A DNA stretch of 64,000 bases from Yersinia proxima. Lineage in GTDB: Bacteria; Pseudomonadota; Gammaproteobacteria; Enterobacterales; Enterobacteriaceae. Positions 9,206-18,481 of the stretch are shown piece after piece. The DNA lies in assembly GCF_902170785.1 (NCBI RefSeq), contig NZ_CABHYG010000009.1, positions 186,001 through 250,000 on the forward strand, written 5' to 3'. The notes below the pieces were generated by a model. It worked only from the letters and a program-made list of their open reading frames with translations, had not been told where the DNA came from and made no database searches. Within the stretch, counting starts at the first letter, position 1; each line of letters opens with the position of its first letter. The position numbers were made by a program, and so were the translations under genes.

Positions 9206-9892
9206 ATGGAATGTCTTAATATTTTAGTGGTAGAAGATGAAACACCGCTGGCAGAAATGCATGCCGAATTTATCAAACAAAGCAGCCATTGCCATGAAGT
9301 GTGGCTGGCGGGCAATTTGCAGCAAGCCCGCAGCATGGTGGCTCGCTTTCACCCTGATTTAATTCTGCTGGATAACTATCTACCCGATGGCAGTGGTTTA
9401 GAATTATTGCGTGAACTGACTTTACAGGGATTCGCTGGCGGTATTATTTTTGTCACCGCAGCCAGCGACAGCGAAACTGTTTCTGAAGCTATCCGTTATG
9501 GGGTTTTTGATTATCTGATAAAACCAGTAGCTTACGAACGGCTGGAACAATCTCTGGCCCGCTACAGCCATCGCCATCAAGTCTTACAAGATGGCACCAA
9601 GGTCAATCAACGCCAGATTGATGAGATGTACAACACCTATGCTCGTGGCGAGCAAAAAGTGACATTGCCACTGGGTATCGATCAAATGACACTGGATAAA
9701 ATCCAGACGTTATTTAGTGATAATGCAAAGGAATATACGGCAGAGAACGTTGCCCAAATGCTCGGATTGAGCCGCACTACCGCCCGCCGTTATCTGGAGT
9801 TTTGTGCAACAAACCAAACGCTACAAGCAGAGATTATTTATGGCAAAGTGGGGCGACCACAGCGGATATACCGCAGTAAAAAATCGCTGTAA
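9206..9892 (+). CDS. citB: Citrate response regulator CitB
   Basis: This 228-residue response regulator has an N-terminal receiver domain with phospho-acceptor Asp56 in ILLDNYLPDGSG and the conserved Lys in DYLIKPV. A C-terminal DNA-binding region with a helix-turn-helix (AENVAQMLGLSRTTARRYLEF) is typical of the CitB/DcuR group. A good AGGGAG ribosome-binding site lies before the ATG, 21 bases after citA. Phosphorylated by CitA, it should activate the divergent citrate fermentation operon and perhaps its own genes. A strong hairpin terminator follows the stop. Confidence 0.93.
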   Translation: MECLNILVVEDETPLAEMHAEFIKQSSHCHEVWLAGNLQQARSMVARFHPDLILLDNYLPDGSGLELLRELTLQGFAGGIIFVTAASDSETVSEAIRYGVFDYLIKPVAYERLEQSLARYSHRHQVLQDGTKVNQRQIDEMYNTYARGEQKVTLPLGIDQMTLDKIQTLFSDNAKEYTAENVAQMLGLSRTTARRYLEFCATNQTLQAEIIYGKVGRPQRIYRSKKSL

Positions 9893-9924
9893 TTACCACT
9901 GAGTTACACTCCCTCCATACCGTC

Positions 9925-9960
9925 GCGCTCCACACCCATCCTGTGGGGCGCTGAGTTTTT
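9925..9960 (+). terminator. Terminator after citB
   Basis: GCGCTCCACA pairs with TGTGGGGCGC (10 bp with one G-U) around a 7-nt loop, and TGAGTTTTT follows. This is a good Rho-independent signal at the end of citAB. Confidence 0.8.
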
Positions 9961-10093
9961 CACCGAAAACTGCCGATTTATACACCAGGTTTTTTCCGCA
10001 TCTGTTAAGCCTCTTACATTTCTGATAACAACTATTGCTACGCTAATGATTGATCAGCATCATGCAGGATTGTATCCCGCATAATGAAAAATC

Positions 10094-10723
10094 ATGATTA
10101 ATGTCGCGTTGATAGATGACCATATTGTTGTCCGCTCGGGTTTCGCCCAGCTGCTATCACTGGAAAAAGATATTCGTATTATTGGCGAATATGGTTCAGC
10201 GGCAGAGGCTTGGGCCAATCTGCCTGAGACCCATGTGCAGGTCGCTGTGATGGATATTTCGATGCCGGACGAAAGCGGGCTAAGTCTGCTCAAACGCCTG
10301 CGCCAGAAAATGCCGCATTTCCGCGCCATTATTTTGAGTATTTATGACACCACCGCATTTGTGCAAAGTGCCATGGATGCTGGTGCCAGTGGCTACCTGA
10401 CTAAGCGCTGTGGCCCGGATGAATTGGTGCAAGCGCTAAGAACCGTTCATGGTGGCGGCCTCTATCTGTGCGCTGATGCTTTGCGCGCCCTGCGCCATAT
10501 GCCACAGCAGCCGCAACAACTGGCAATTTTGACACCACGCGAGAAAGAGGTCTTCCAGTTATTGATCAATGGGGTCAGCGTCAAATCCATTGCCGAACAA
10601 TTGTCTCTCAGTCACAAAACTGTCCATGTTCATCGCGCCAATATTCTGGGCAAACTAAATTGCGAAACCACCGTTGAGCTGGTGCATTTTGCGCTGCAAC
10701 ATCAGTTGCTGGCGGGAAACTGA
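10094..10723 (+). CDS. uhpA: UhpA-like response regulator
   Basis: This 209-residue NarL/FixJ-type regulator begins INVALIDDHIVVRSGFAQLL, close to E. coli UhpA. The phospho-acceptor is Asp54 in AVMDISMPDESG, followed by GYLTKRCGPDEL, which matches the UhpA segment GFLSKRCSPDEL. The LuxR-type helix-turn-helix covers about 143-190 (LTPREKEVFQLL and HKTVHVHRANILGKL). Known UhpA activates sugar-phosphate transporter genes on a signal relayed by UhpC and UhpB. Here the likely targets are the downstream afuABC genes, because no uhpT is present. One base separates its stop from the uhpB start. Confidence 0.87.
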   Translation: MINVALIDDHIVVRSGFAQLLSLEKDIRIIGEYGSAAEAWANLPETHVQVAVMDISMPDESGLSLLKRLRQKMPHFRAIILSIYDTTAFVQSAMDAGASGYLTKRCGPDELVQALRTVHGGGLYLCADALRALRHMPQQPQQLAILTPREKEVFQLLINGVSVKSIAEQLSLSHKTVHVHRANILGKLNCETTVELVHFALQHQLLAGN

Positions 10724-10724
10724 C

Positions 10725-12302
10725 ATGTGGCAACTGCGCTCAGTGGGGCTATCGCTGTTTTTGGTTATTTTTTTCTCACTGAGTTGGCTTGCGCTGTGGA
10801 CTATCAGTTTTTATCTGAGTGATGATGGTTTACATGCAGTTCTATTACTGCCACAAGGCCTGCGGCTGGCATTAATGATATTGCTGCCGCGCCGCTATTG
10901 GTCAGTATTACTGCTGACCGAGTGTGTAGCCTTGTGGTGGCTGCACAGTGAACAGTTGCAACCCGCTGTGTTGATTATATTGTCACCGTTCCTCAGTTTA
11001 TTGCCCGCCGAACTGACCCAGCGTTTTTGGCACCATTACACCCTTTACTGGCAGCGGTTATTACTGTTACTCGCCGCCGTCACCGGTAACAGTGTGTTGC
11101 ATGGGCTGGTACTGGGTTTCTGGCTGCCTGTGCCATTAACCCAGACACTGCTTGCCACTTTTACCGGGGGCATTCTGTTAGTGCCGTTTACCTATCTCAT
11201 CTACGAATATTTAAAACAGCAGCATCTCCACAACTTGTTCTCGCAACAAATGCCAGACCCACCGCTGCGCACCTCACTGCTGATTTGGTGCTCGCTGATT
11301 TTTGCCATTGGGGTTTGTGTGCAAATAGCCATTGCTCCCAATATGGAGCGGCTATTGCTGATTTTTGTCTTTCTGCCCAATGTCTTTATGGCTTATAAAT
11401 TTGGCTGGCAAGGCGGGGTATTGGCAGCAGTGTTAGGTAGCCTGATGATTACCGTGACCCGCCAGGCCAGTGGCGCATTTCATGATTTGGCGGAACTGGA
11501 ATTATTCCTCTCCACTCAGGCACTGTTAGGGCTGACACTGGGGATTGCCATCAGCCGCCAACAACAGTTGGCTCAACACCTGCACCGCTATCGCCATCAA
11601 TTGGAGCAAGAGTTACAAACCCGGCGTAAATTAATGAAACGGTTAGTGCGCACCGAAGAAGATGTGCGCAAAGAAATTGCCCGTGAGTTGCACGATGAAA
11701 TCGGCCAGAATATCACCGCCATTCAGATTCAGGCCATGCTGGTCAACCGCAGCGCACCCTCGCCAGCGGCTCAATCTGCGGCTAATCAAATCAGCAGTTT
11801 ATCGCAACGAATCCATCAAACCACCCGCCAACTGCTACGCCAATTGCGCCCACCGGTGCTGGATGAAATGCCACTGGATCAGGCCCTACACCATCTGGCG
11901 GAAGAGTTTGCTTTCGCCGAGCAAGGGATTCATTTCCAATTGGATTATGCCTTGCCCGCGACACCCGGCGAGGATGTGGTGATATTTACGTTGTACCGGC
12001 TGGTGCAAGAACTGCTAAACAACATTAATAAGCACGCTAATGCTAGCAATATTCAGGTCAGTTTGCGCCTGACCGACAATATCATCACCCTGGAAGTGCG
12101 CGATGACGGCATGGGGATCCCCGTGCAACCGCAAGGTGGGGGATTTGGTCTACGCGGAATTGAAGAGCGGGTACGAGCATTAGGCGGTGACTGGCTACTG
12201 CAACGCCGCTTAGGAACCCGCGTGATGGTTAACCTGCCAACTCATATCCGCACTAACGACTCTGTGAACCCGCCCACAGAACCGGATCAAAAACCCTCAT
12301 AA
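10725..12302 (+). CDS. uhpB: UhpB-like sensor histidine kinase
   Basis: This membrane kinase of the UhpB type belongs to the MASE1/HisKA_3 class. The first half is hydrophobic, with about eight segments to roughly residue 290. The phospho-accepting His323 lies in ARELHDEIGQNITAIQIQ and the ATP-binding domain ends the protein (LVQELLNNINKHANAS, DDGMGI, GFGLRGIEERVRALGG). I chose the ATG at 10725 (525 residues), one base after uhpA stops; the longer frame from 10674 overlaps uhpA and adds residues unrelated to UhpB. It works in a complex with UhpC and passes phosphate to UhpA. Confidence 0.87.
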   Translation: MWQLRSVGLSLFLVIFFSLSWLALWTISFYLSDDGLHAVLLLPQGLRLALMILLPRRYWSVLLLTECVALWWLHSEQLQPAVLIILSPFLSLLPAELTQRFWHHYTLYWQRLLLLLAAVTGNSVLHGLVLGFWLPVPLTQTLLATFTGGILLVPFTYLIYEYLKQQHLHNLFSQQMPDPPLRTSLLIWCSLIFAIGVCVQIAIAPNMERLLLIFVFLPNVFMAYKFGWQGGVLAAVLGSLMITVTRQASGAFHDLAELELFLSTQALLGLTLGIAISRQQQLAQHLHRYRHQLEQELQTRRKLMKRLVRTEEDVRKEIARELHDEIGQNITAIQIQAMLVNRSAPSPAAQSAANQISSLSQRIHQTTRQLLRQLRPPVLDEMPLDQALHHLAEEFAFAEQGIHFQLDYALPATPGEDVVIFTLYRLVQELLNNINKHANASNIQVSLRLTDNIITLEVRDDGMGIPVQPQGGGFGLRGIEERVRALGGDWLLQRRLGTRVMVNLPTHIRTNDSVNPPTEPDQKPS

Positions 12303-12389
12303 CTAAGCATTATTCCTAAGCGTCTACAACCTTGTCTCATCTCTTTTACTTTTTCCTTCCCTACACTCAATACAATTACCGGAGGAACC

Positions 12390-13721
12390 ATGTCAGCACC
12401 GCCATTGTCGTCAAAGACTTTACCCCCTGAGCCTTTGACGCCGGAACAGGTGAATGCGCGTTACCGCTACTGGCGACCGCGCCTGATGGCCGCCATGGTG
12501 ATGGGCTATGCCGCCTTTTATCTGACACGTAAAAGTGTCAACTACGCCATGCCGGTGATGCAACTGGAATTAGGGTTGGATAAAGGAGATATCGGTTTAC
12601 TGGGCACCCTGTTCTATTTGGCCTACGGCGGCTCAAAATTTGTATCCGGCATTGTCAGCGACCGCACCCAGGCACGCTGGATCATGGGCATCGGTTTGAT
12701 GATGACCGGGATACTGAATGTGGTGTTTACCCTGTGCCACTCCCTGCCCGCCTTGTTGGTGGTCTGGACGTTAAATGGTTTCTTTCAAGGGTGGGGATGG
12801 CCCCCCTGCGCCAAATTGCTGAGTACCTGGTACTCGCGCAACGAGCGCGGAACCTGGTGGGGATGTTGGAATACCTCCATCAGTATTGGCGGCGCGGCAG
12901 TACCGCTGTTATCGGCCTTTCTGGCCTCGCATTACGGCTGGCAGGCAGCACTGTTAGTGCCTGGGGCTATTGGTATCGTGTTAGGTCTTTGGTTGTGCTG
13001 GCAATTATGCGATAAGCCGCAACAGCAAGGTTTACCGACCATCGGCCAATGGCGACGAGATCCGCAGGATCAGTGGCAAGAGCAGCAAAGCCCTCCCATG
13101 CCGATGGGGCGTATTTTTCGCGATGCCATTTTGCGTAATCGCACCATCTGGTTATTAGGGGTTTCTTATGTGCTGGTCTATCTGATCCGCATCGCCCTCA
13201 ATGACTGGGGCAATATTTGGTTAGCGGAGAGTCATGGCGTCAATTTGCTCAGCGCCAATGCCACCTTATCGCTATTTGAGTTAGGCGGATTATTTGGGGC
13301 GTTATTTGCCGGTTGGGGGTCAGATTTGTTATTTCGCGGTCAGCGCGCACCGATGATTTTGTTATTCGCATTGGGGCTGTTTCTGACGATGACCGCCCTG
13401 TGGCTGGCACCGGTACATAACTACCCGCTACTGTCCGTGACATTTTTCAGTATTGGTTTTTTTGTTTTTGGGCCACAGATGCTCATTGGCCTGGCAGCCA
13501 CCGAATATACCCATAAAGATGCTGCCGGTACGGTCACTGGGTTTCTTGGATTATTTGCTTATCTCGGTGCGGCGCTGGCGGGATGGCCGCTGGCGCAAGT
13601 GTTGCAACATTATGGCTGGCAAGGTTTTTTTGCTTTGCTAACCCTGGCATCGGCATGCGTTGGGTTGTTATTAATGCCGCTGTTAATGACCGGTATTAAT
13701 CGATTGAAAGCAGTACGTTAA
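12390..13721 (+). CDS. uhpC: UhpC-like hexose-phosphate sensor (MFS family)
   Basis: This 443-residue major-facilitator protein has about 12 membrane segments and the UhpC/UhpT/GlpT signatures YRYWRPRLMAAMVMGYAAFY, KFVSGIVSDRTQARW and FGPQMLIGLAATEYTHKDAAG. In E. coli UhpC is a receptor, not the main transporter: it binds external glucose-6-phosphate and controls UhpB. Its position right after uhpAB supports that role. A transporter role cannot be excluded from sequence alone, because UhpC and UhpT are homologous. GGAGGA before the ATG is a strong ribosome-binding site. Confidence 0.85.
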   Translation: MSAPPLSSKTLPPEPLTPEQVNARYRYWRPRLMAAMVMGYAAFYLTRKSVNYAMPVMQLELGLDKGDIGLLGTLFYLAYGGSKFVSGIVSDRTQARWIMGIGLMMTGILNVVFTLCHSLPALLVVWTLNGFFQGWGWPPCAKLLSTWYSRNERGTWWGCWNTSISIGGAAVPLLSAFLASHYGWQAALLVPGAIGIVLGLWLCWQLCDKPQQQGLPTIGQWRRDPQDQWQEQQSPPMPMGRIFRDAILRNRTIWLLGVSYVLVYLIRIALNDWGNIWLAESHGVNLLSANATLSLFELGGLFGALFAGWGSDLLFRGQRAPMILLFALGLFLTMTALWLAPVHNYPLLSVTFFSIGFFVFGPQMLIGLAATEYTHKDAAGTVTGFLGLFAYLGAALAGWPLAQVLQHYGWQGFFALLTLASACVGLLLMPLLMTGINRLKAVR

Positions 13722-13773
13722 ATAAAAAAAGGACGTTAACAAAGTTAGTCATACCTCTACCTACAACAACAAT

Positions 13774-13805
13774 CCTTTATGCCCCAGTAATGGGCGCATA
13801 AAAGG
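13774..13805 (+). promoter_or_regulatory. Hairpin in the uhpC-afuA gap
   Basis: CCTTTATGCCCC and GGGCGCATAAAAGG form an imperfect stem with a short loop (CAGTAAT), 18 bases before the afuA ATG. It could be a leader structure that influences afuA expression or mRNA decay. No T-tract follows, so it is not a plain terminator. The sequence AAAAGGATAAT just after it holds the ribosome-binding site. Confidence 0.45.
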
Positions 13806-13823
13806 GATAAAAAGGATAATATT

Positions 13824-14855
13824 ATGAAACTCTTACCTCTCTCAGCACTGGTAGCCGCAGGTCTCGCACTGAGCGCCGTTACCACCGTCGTCCAGGCGGA
13901 AGGCCGTTTAGTTATTTATTGCAGCGCAACCAATGCCATGTGTGAAGAAGAAGCCAAAGCATTTGGCGAAAAATACGATGTCAAAACCAGCTTTATTCGC
14001 AATGGCTCCGGCAGCACACTTGCAAAAGTAGACGCAGAGAAAAAGAACCCACAGGCCGATGTCTGGTATGGCGGCACTCTGGACCCGCAATCTCAGGCCG
14101 GTGAAATGGATTTACTTTATCCTTACGCCTCACCTAATTTGGCGCAAATCATGCCGCAATTCCGTGATCCGGCCAAACGCAAAGGTAACTACTCCTCTGC
14201 GGTATATATCGGTATTTTAGGGCTGGGCGTGAATACTGACCGCCTGAAAGAAAAAGGTCTGCCAGAGCCTAAATGCTGGAAAGACCTGACCAACCCTATC
14301 TACAAAGGTGAAATCCAGATTGCCGACCCGCAAAGCTCGGGCACTGCCTACACCGCGCTGGCCACTTTCTCTCAATTATGGGGTGAAGATGCTGCGTTCG
14401 ATTACCTGAAAAAACTCAATGCCAACGTGTCGCAATACACCAAATCTGGCATTGCCCCGGCGCGTAACGCCGCACGCGGCGAAACGACCATTGGTATTGG
14501 TTTCCTGCACGATTACTCACTGGAAAAAGAGAAAGGCGCGCCCCTGAAACTGATTTCGCCTTGCGAAGGTTCTGGCTATGAAATTGGTGGTGTCAGCATT
14601 CTGAAAGGTGCGCGTAATCTGGATAACGCCAAGTTATTCGTTGACTGGGTGCTGTCAAAAGACGCGCAAGAGTTAGCATGGCAGAAAGGTCAATCCTATC
14701 AAATCCTGACCAATACCACTGCGGCGACCTCCCCTAACTCACTCAAACTTGATGATCTGAAACTGATTAATTACGACATGGACACTTACGGTGCTACCGA
14801 GATGCGTAAGAAGCTGATCACCAAATGGGTTAATGACGTCAAGATGGGCAAATAG
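13824..14855 (+). CDS. afuA: AfuA-like periplasmic binding protein (probable sugar phosphates)
   Basis: This 343-residue binding protein has a signal peptide (MKLLPLSALVAAGLALSA, cleavage after VQA near residue 25) and a fold like FbpA iron-binding proteins. Typical parts are GRLVIYCSATNAMCEEEAKAF, RNGSGSTLAKVDAEKKNPQADVWYGG and VNTDRLKEKGLPEPKCW. AfuA of Actinobacillus and Citrobacter was once called an iron carrier but was shown to bind hexose phosphates. The paired tyrosines that hold Fe3+ in FbpA are not obvious here: the corresponding region reads GIGFLHDYS. Together with uhpABC upstream this favours sugar phosphate as ligand, by inference. Confidence 0.82.
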   Translation: MKLLPLSALVAAGLALSAVTTVVQAEGRLVIYCSATNAMCEEEAKAFGEKYDVKTSFIRNGSGSTLAKVDAEKKNPQADVWYGGTLDPQSQAGEMDLLYPYASPNLAQIMPQFRDPAKRKGNYSSAVYIGILGLGVNTDRLKEKGLPEPKCWKDLTNPIYKGEIQIADPQSSGTAYTALATFSQLWGEDAAFDYLKKLNANVSQYTKSGIAPARNAARGETTIGIGFLHDYSLEKEKGAPLKLISPCEGSGYEIGGVSILKGARNLDNAKLFVDWVLSKDAQELAWQKGQSYQILTNTTAATSPNSLKLDDLKLINYDMDTYGATEMRKKLITKWVNDVKMGK

Positions 14856-14908
14856 CAGCCCACACAATAAGCGAACCATAAAATAACTTATCGCTTTTCT
14901 ATAACCAA

Positions 14909-14949
14909 GCCCTTGGCGTGGCAGCAAACCGCGCTGTAGCGTCAAGGGC
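14909..14949 (+). promoter_or_regulatory. Stem-loop between afuA and afuB
   Basis: GCCCTTGGCG pairs with CGTCAAGGGC (one bulge or mismatch), and inner GGCAGC pairs roughly with GCTGT. Stable hairpins after binding-protein genes are common in ABC operons and help keep the binding-protein mRNA more abundant than the permease mRNA. The 117-base gap holds no reading frame. Confidence 0.5.
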
Positions 14950-14972
14950 GAAGGTTAGATCTGGGGAACACC

Positions 14973-17051
14973 ATGACTCACTCACATGCTCTGCGGCTCC
15001 CGCAGACACGGGATACCATTTTCTATTGGTTGGCCTTTGCCGTGGCTGCTTTTGCCTTATTACCCGCGTTCAGTCTGGATTATGGTCTGCTTGAGGCCAG
15101 CCGTTCTGAGCTACTGGCCGCCTATGGCTGGTCCAGTCTGAACATCAGCACATTATGGTTTGCCTTGCCATTAGTGCTGCTTTTCCGGCCACTGTCCCCA
15201 CAAGGACGCGAACACCGTACCCGACATCTGTTTGATGCCGGTTTCGCCCTATTCTGCGCTCTGTTCGTGGTCATCACTTCAGCCTGGCTGCAACGCGGGC
15301 TGGGTTTTGCCACGATTGGCTTGTTTATTGCCCTGGGAGCCGTCATCACACTGGCACTCGCTCGCCTGGAATGGCTGGGAGGCGATCGTTTTGTCCTCGG
15401 TTCGCTGGTCACCATTATTGCCCTGATCACCGTGTTTATCCTATTTCCCAGTATCGCTATTTTCATTCCCATCTTTACTGATGAAAGTGGGGCTTTTGCG
15501 CCCTGGCAATTTATGGCGATCCTTGGGCAGGCTCATATCCTGCAAGTTATCTGGAATTCGTTTGTGCTGTCGGTTGCGGTCGGTATCGGCTGTACCTTCT
15601 TTGGCATGGTGTTAGCCATATACACCACGCGAATTGCTAAACGCTCAGCATTGCTGGGGCGAATTTTCTCGATTTTACCTATTGTCACCCCGCCTTTTGT
15701 GGTTGGATTGGGTGTCACCTTGATGATGGGCCGCTCCGGTTACGTGACCGAATTAATGGTCACCTGGTTCGGGCTGACAAATACTAACTGGCTGTATGGT
15801 TTTACCGGTATCTGGTTGGCGCAAGTACTGGCCTTTACGCCGATGTCATTTATGATCCTCGATGGCGCGATAAAAACGATTCACCCGTCGCTGGAAGAAG
15901 CCTCTTATACCTTACGGGCCAGCCGTTGGCAGACCTTTATGCAGGTATTTCTGCCGCTATTGAAGCCGGCTCTGGCGAACTCATTCTTAATAGTCATCGT
16001 ACAATCACTGGCTGATTTCAGTAACCCACTGGTATTAGGCGGGAACTTTGACGTGCTCGCCACGCAAATCTACTTCTATATTACCGGTGCACAACTTGAC
16101 TATCCGGCAGCCTCGACACTGGGTGTCATCCTGCTGATGTTCTCGCTGTTTATCTTCTGTATCCAGTATATGTGGATAGGCAAACGATCCTACGTCACCA
16201 TCTCCGGCAAATCTTCGCGCGGTGATGTTCAGCCCTTGCCGGTCTCATTAGTCTGGGGCACAACAGCCATGCTGTATGTGTGGATTGCCTTTAACGTTTT
16301 GCTGTACGGCAGCATTTTCTATGGCAGTTTCACCGTCAACTGGGGAGTCGATTACACCCTGACACTCAATAACTTCAATCAGTTATTTGGGCAAGGTTTC
16401 AGTGATGGCGCATGGCCTTCGCTGCTCGATACGCTGTTGTACGCCGGTATTGCCGCCCCTATCACAGCCGCTTTTGGTCTGCTGATTGCCTATATCGTGG
16501 TGCGTCAGCAATTCCGTGGCAAAAAAACCATTGAATTCAGCACCATGCTCTGTTTCGCCGTACCCGGAACCGTGGCGGGCGTCTCCTATATTCTGGCCTT
16601 TAACAGTGCACCGGTGTACCTGACCGGTACGGCGGCTATCGTCATTATCTCAATGGTGATGCGCAATGTGCCTGTCGGGATACGCGCCGGGATTGCCGGT
16701 CTGGGCCAACTTGATAAATCGCTGGATGAGGCTTCACTCAGCTTGCGAGCCGGTTCGCTACGTACCGTGATTTACATTTTGCTGCCATTACTGCGCCCGG
16801 CGATTCTATCGGCGCTGATTTATAGCTTTGTGCGGGCAATGACCACTGTCAGTGCCATTGTTTTCCTGGTAACGCCGGACACCCGAGTCGCCACCTCTTA
16901 CATCCTTAACCGGGTAGAAGATGGCGAATACGGTATCGCGATTGCCTATGGTTCCATCCTGATAGTGGTGATGCTTGCCATCATCTTCCTGTTTGATTAC
17001 CTGGTTGGCGAAGCGCGTATTGCCCGCTCGAAAGCCAGTAATGCTGAATAA
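14973..17051 (+). CDS. afuB: AfuB-like ABC permease, two-domain
   Basis: This 692-residue inner-membrane permease contains two fused binding-protein-dependent transport domains of the FbpB/AfuB type, with a long N-terminal membrane region. The first EAA-like loop is [21 protein letters not shown] near residue 310; the second is [21 protein letters not shown] near residue 590. Each is the contact site for the ATPase. A good GGGGAA ribosome-binding site precedes the ATG. Together with AfuA and AfuC it would form an importer for phosphorylated sugars. Confidence 0.85.
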   Translation: MTHSHALRLPQTRDTIFYWLAFAVAAFALLPAFSLDYGLLEASRSELLAAYGWSSLNISTLWFALPLVLLFRPLSPQGREHRTRHLFDAGFALFCALFVVITSAWLQRGLGFATIGLFIALGAVITLALARLEWLGGDRFVLGSLVTIIALITVFILFPSIAIFIPIFTDESGAFAPWQFMAILGQAHILQVIWNSFVLSVAVGIGCTFFGMVLAIYTTRIAKRSALLGRIFSILPIVTPPFVVGLGVTLMMGRSGYVTELMVTWFGLTNTNWLYGFTGIWLAQVLAFTPMSFMILDGAIKTIHPSLEEASYTLRASRWQTFMQVFLPLLKPALANSFLIVIVQSLADFSNPLVLGGNFDVLATQIYFYITGAQLDYPAASTLGVILLMFSLFIFCIQYMWIGKRSYVTISGKSSRGDVQPLPVSLVWGTTAMLYVWIAFNVLLYGSIFYGSFTVNWGVDYTLTLNNFNQLFGQGFSDGAWPSLLDTLLYAGIAAPITAAFGLLIAYIVVRQQFRGKKTIEFSTMLCFAVPGTVAGVSYILAFNSAPVYLTGTAAIVIISMVMRNVPVGIRAGIAGLGQLDKSLDEASLSLRAGSLRTVIYILLPLLRPAILSALIYSFVRAMTTVSAIVFLVTPDTRVATSYILNRVEDGEYGIAIAYGSILIVVMLAIIFLFDYLVGEARIARSKASNAE

Positions 17052-17076
17052 CGGCGCACTGATAAGGCTTAACATA

Positions 17077-18168
17077 ATGACTAACAAAAGCTATGAATCT
17101 GATAAAAATCATGGGTCTGATAAAAAGCATTTTGTCGAACTCAAGCACGTCACCAAGCGTTTTGGCACCAATACCGTTATTGATGATTTAAATCTGGCGA
17201 TACCCAAAGGCGAAATGGTCACGCTGCTGGGGCCATCTGGTTGTGGTAAAACCACCGTATTACGGTTAGTCGCCGGGCTGGAAAAACCCACTGGCGGGCA
17301 AATTTTTATCGATGGTGAAGATGTCACTGACAGATCTATCCAGCAGCGAGATATCTGTATGGTGTTTCAGTCCTATGCCCTGTTCCCACATATGTCACTG
17401 GGCGAGAACATTGGTTATGGCTTGAAAATGCTAGGGCGGCCAAAAGATGAAATTCACGAGCGGGTGAAAGAAGCGCTGGCGTTGGTGGATTTAGACGGGT
17501 TTGCTGATCGTTTTGTCGATCAGATTTCTGGTGGTCAACAGCAACGAGTGGCATTGGCCAGAGCCCTTATCCTAAAACCTAAGGTGCTATTGTTTGATGA
17601 GCCGCTCAGTAACCTGGATGCTAACCTACGCCGCAGTATGCGCGATAAAATTCGTGAATTGCAGCAGCAGTTTAATATTACTTCGCTGTATGTTACGCAC
17701 GACCAAAGCGAGGCTTTTGCCGTCTCAGATACCGTTTTGGTGATGAATAAAGGCAAAATCATGCAAATCGGCGCGCCACAGGAGCTATACCGCCACCCTG
17801 CCTCTCACTTTATGGCCAGTTTTATGGGTGATGCCAACGTATTCCCTGCGCGAATCAACAGTGATAGCGTTGAAATTTTTGGTTATCACATTCCGCGCCC
17901 GCAAGGGTTTGCTGATGGATATCAGCAAGCTACGGTCGGTGTCAGGCCAGAAGCCATTACGTTGAGCCAGCAAGGTGACCCAAGCCAGCGCTGCACTATC
18001 AATAAAGTGGCTTATATGGGGCCGCAATATGAAGTATTAGTCGATTGGCACGGCCAATCATTGCTATTACAAGTCAACGCCACTCAATTACAACCCGCAC
18101 CTGGCGATAGCTATTATCTGCAAATTCACCCGTATGGCATGTTTGTCCTAACGGATGCGCCACAGTAA
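17077..18168 (+). CDS. afuC: AfuC-like ABC transporter ATPase
   Basis: This 363-residue ATPase of the FbpC/PotA group shows Walker [10 protein letters not shown], signature [15 protein letters not shown], Walker [13 protein letters not shown] and the switch histidine in [12 protein letters not shown]-terminal TOBE-type regulatory domain spans about 240-363. The frame is open 34 codons further up, but the ATG at 17077 (after AAGG and 25 bases past the afuB stop) fits the family start. A strong terminator follows the stop. Confidence 0.85.
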   Translation: MTNKSYESDKNHGSDKKHFVELKHVTKRFGTNTVIDDLNLAIPKGEMVTLLGPSGCGKTTVLRLVAGLEKPTGGQIFIDGEDVTDRSIQQRDICMVFQSYALFPHMSLGENIGYGLKMLGRPKDEIHERVKEALALVDLDGFADRFVDQISGGQQQRVALARALILKPKVLLFDEPLSNLDANLRRSMRDKIRELQQQFNITSLYVTHDQSEAFAVSDTVLVMNKGKIMQIGAPQELYRHPASHFMASFMGDANVFPARINSDSVEIFGYHIPRPQGFADGYQQATVGVRPEAITLSQQGDPSQRCTINKVAYMGPQYEVLVDWHGQSLLLQVNATQLQPAPGDSYYLQIHPYGMFVLTDAPQ

Positions 18169-18176
18169 GCGCCCTG

Positions 18177-18210
18177 GCGGGCAGTGTACCAACATCGCTG
18201 CCCGCTATTT
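18177..18210 (+). terminator. Terminator after afuC
   Basis: GCGGGCAG pairs perfectly with CTGCCCGC (13-nt loop) and TATTTT follows, 9 bases after the afuC stop. Confidence 0.75.
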
Positions 18211-18318
18211 TCCCGACTTACCAAACCCTTTTTACGGGTAAAAATTGAACGAAAAGCCAAAAATCTCAATAAGTTGCACAAACTGTAAGCAAACGATCTA
18301 CTTTTACTGTTTCCCCCT

Positions 18319-18347
18319 TTGACATGTTCCTCATACCCCGCTATTAT
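18319..18347 (+). promoter_or_regulatory. Promoter of the first tRNA-Asn gene
   Basis: TTGACA at 18319-18324 and TATTAT at 18342-18347 are separated by 17 bases, a near-consensus sigma-70 promoter placed 18 bases before the tRNA. The second tRNA-Asn copy has the same two boxes with the same spacing. Confidence 0.85.
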
Positions 18348-18365
18348 TCGCCCCGTTCACACGAT

Positions 18366-18441
18366 TCCTCTGTAGTTCAGTCGGTAGAACGGCGGACTGT
18401 TAATCCGTATGTCACTGGTTCGAGTCCAGTCAGAGGAGCCA
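18366..18441 (+). tRNA. tRNA-Asn (GUU), copy 1
   Basis: This 76-base gene with encoded CCA is, as far as I can recall, the same as the E. coli asparagine tRNA. The acceptor arm TCCTCTG/CAGAGGA, the anticodon loop ACTGTTAAT with anticodon GTT, and the TTCGAGT T-loop are all intact. The identical copy lies at 30144-30219. tRNA-Asn genes are favoured integration sites in Yersinia, for example for the high-pathogenicity island. Confidence 0.98.
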
Positions 18442-18449
18442 AATTAAAG

Positions 18450-18480
18450 AAACCCGCTTAGGAAACTAAGCGGGTTTTTT
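18450..18480 (+). terminator. Terminator of tRNA-Asn copy 1
   Basis: AACCCGCTTAG and CTAAGCGGGTT form a perfect stem with loop GAAA, then TTTTTT. The same sequence follows the second copy. Confidence 0.92.
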
Positions 18481-18481
18481 G

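Noticed and set aside
13824..18168. Ferric iron ABC transporter (FbpABC/YfuABC)
   Set aside because: The fold is the same, but the AfuA-like sequence lacks the evident paired-tyrosine iron site and the genes follow uhpABC; sugar phosphate uptake fits better.
18366..18441. Split tRNA/att site of an integrated prophage
   Set aside because: Both tRNA copies are complete with their own promoters, and no integrase or phage gene lies between them; duplication or recombination is the simpler reading.
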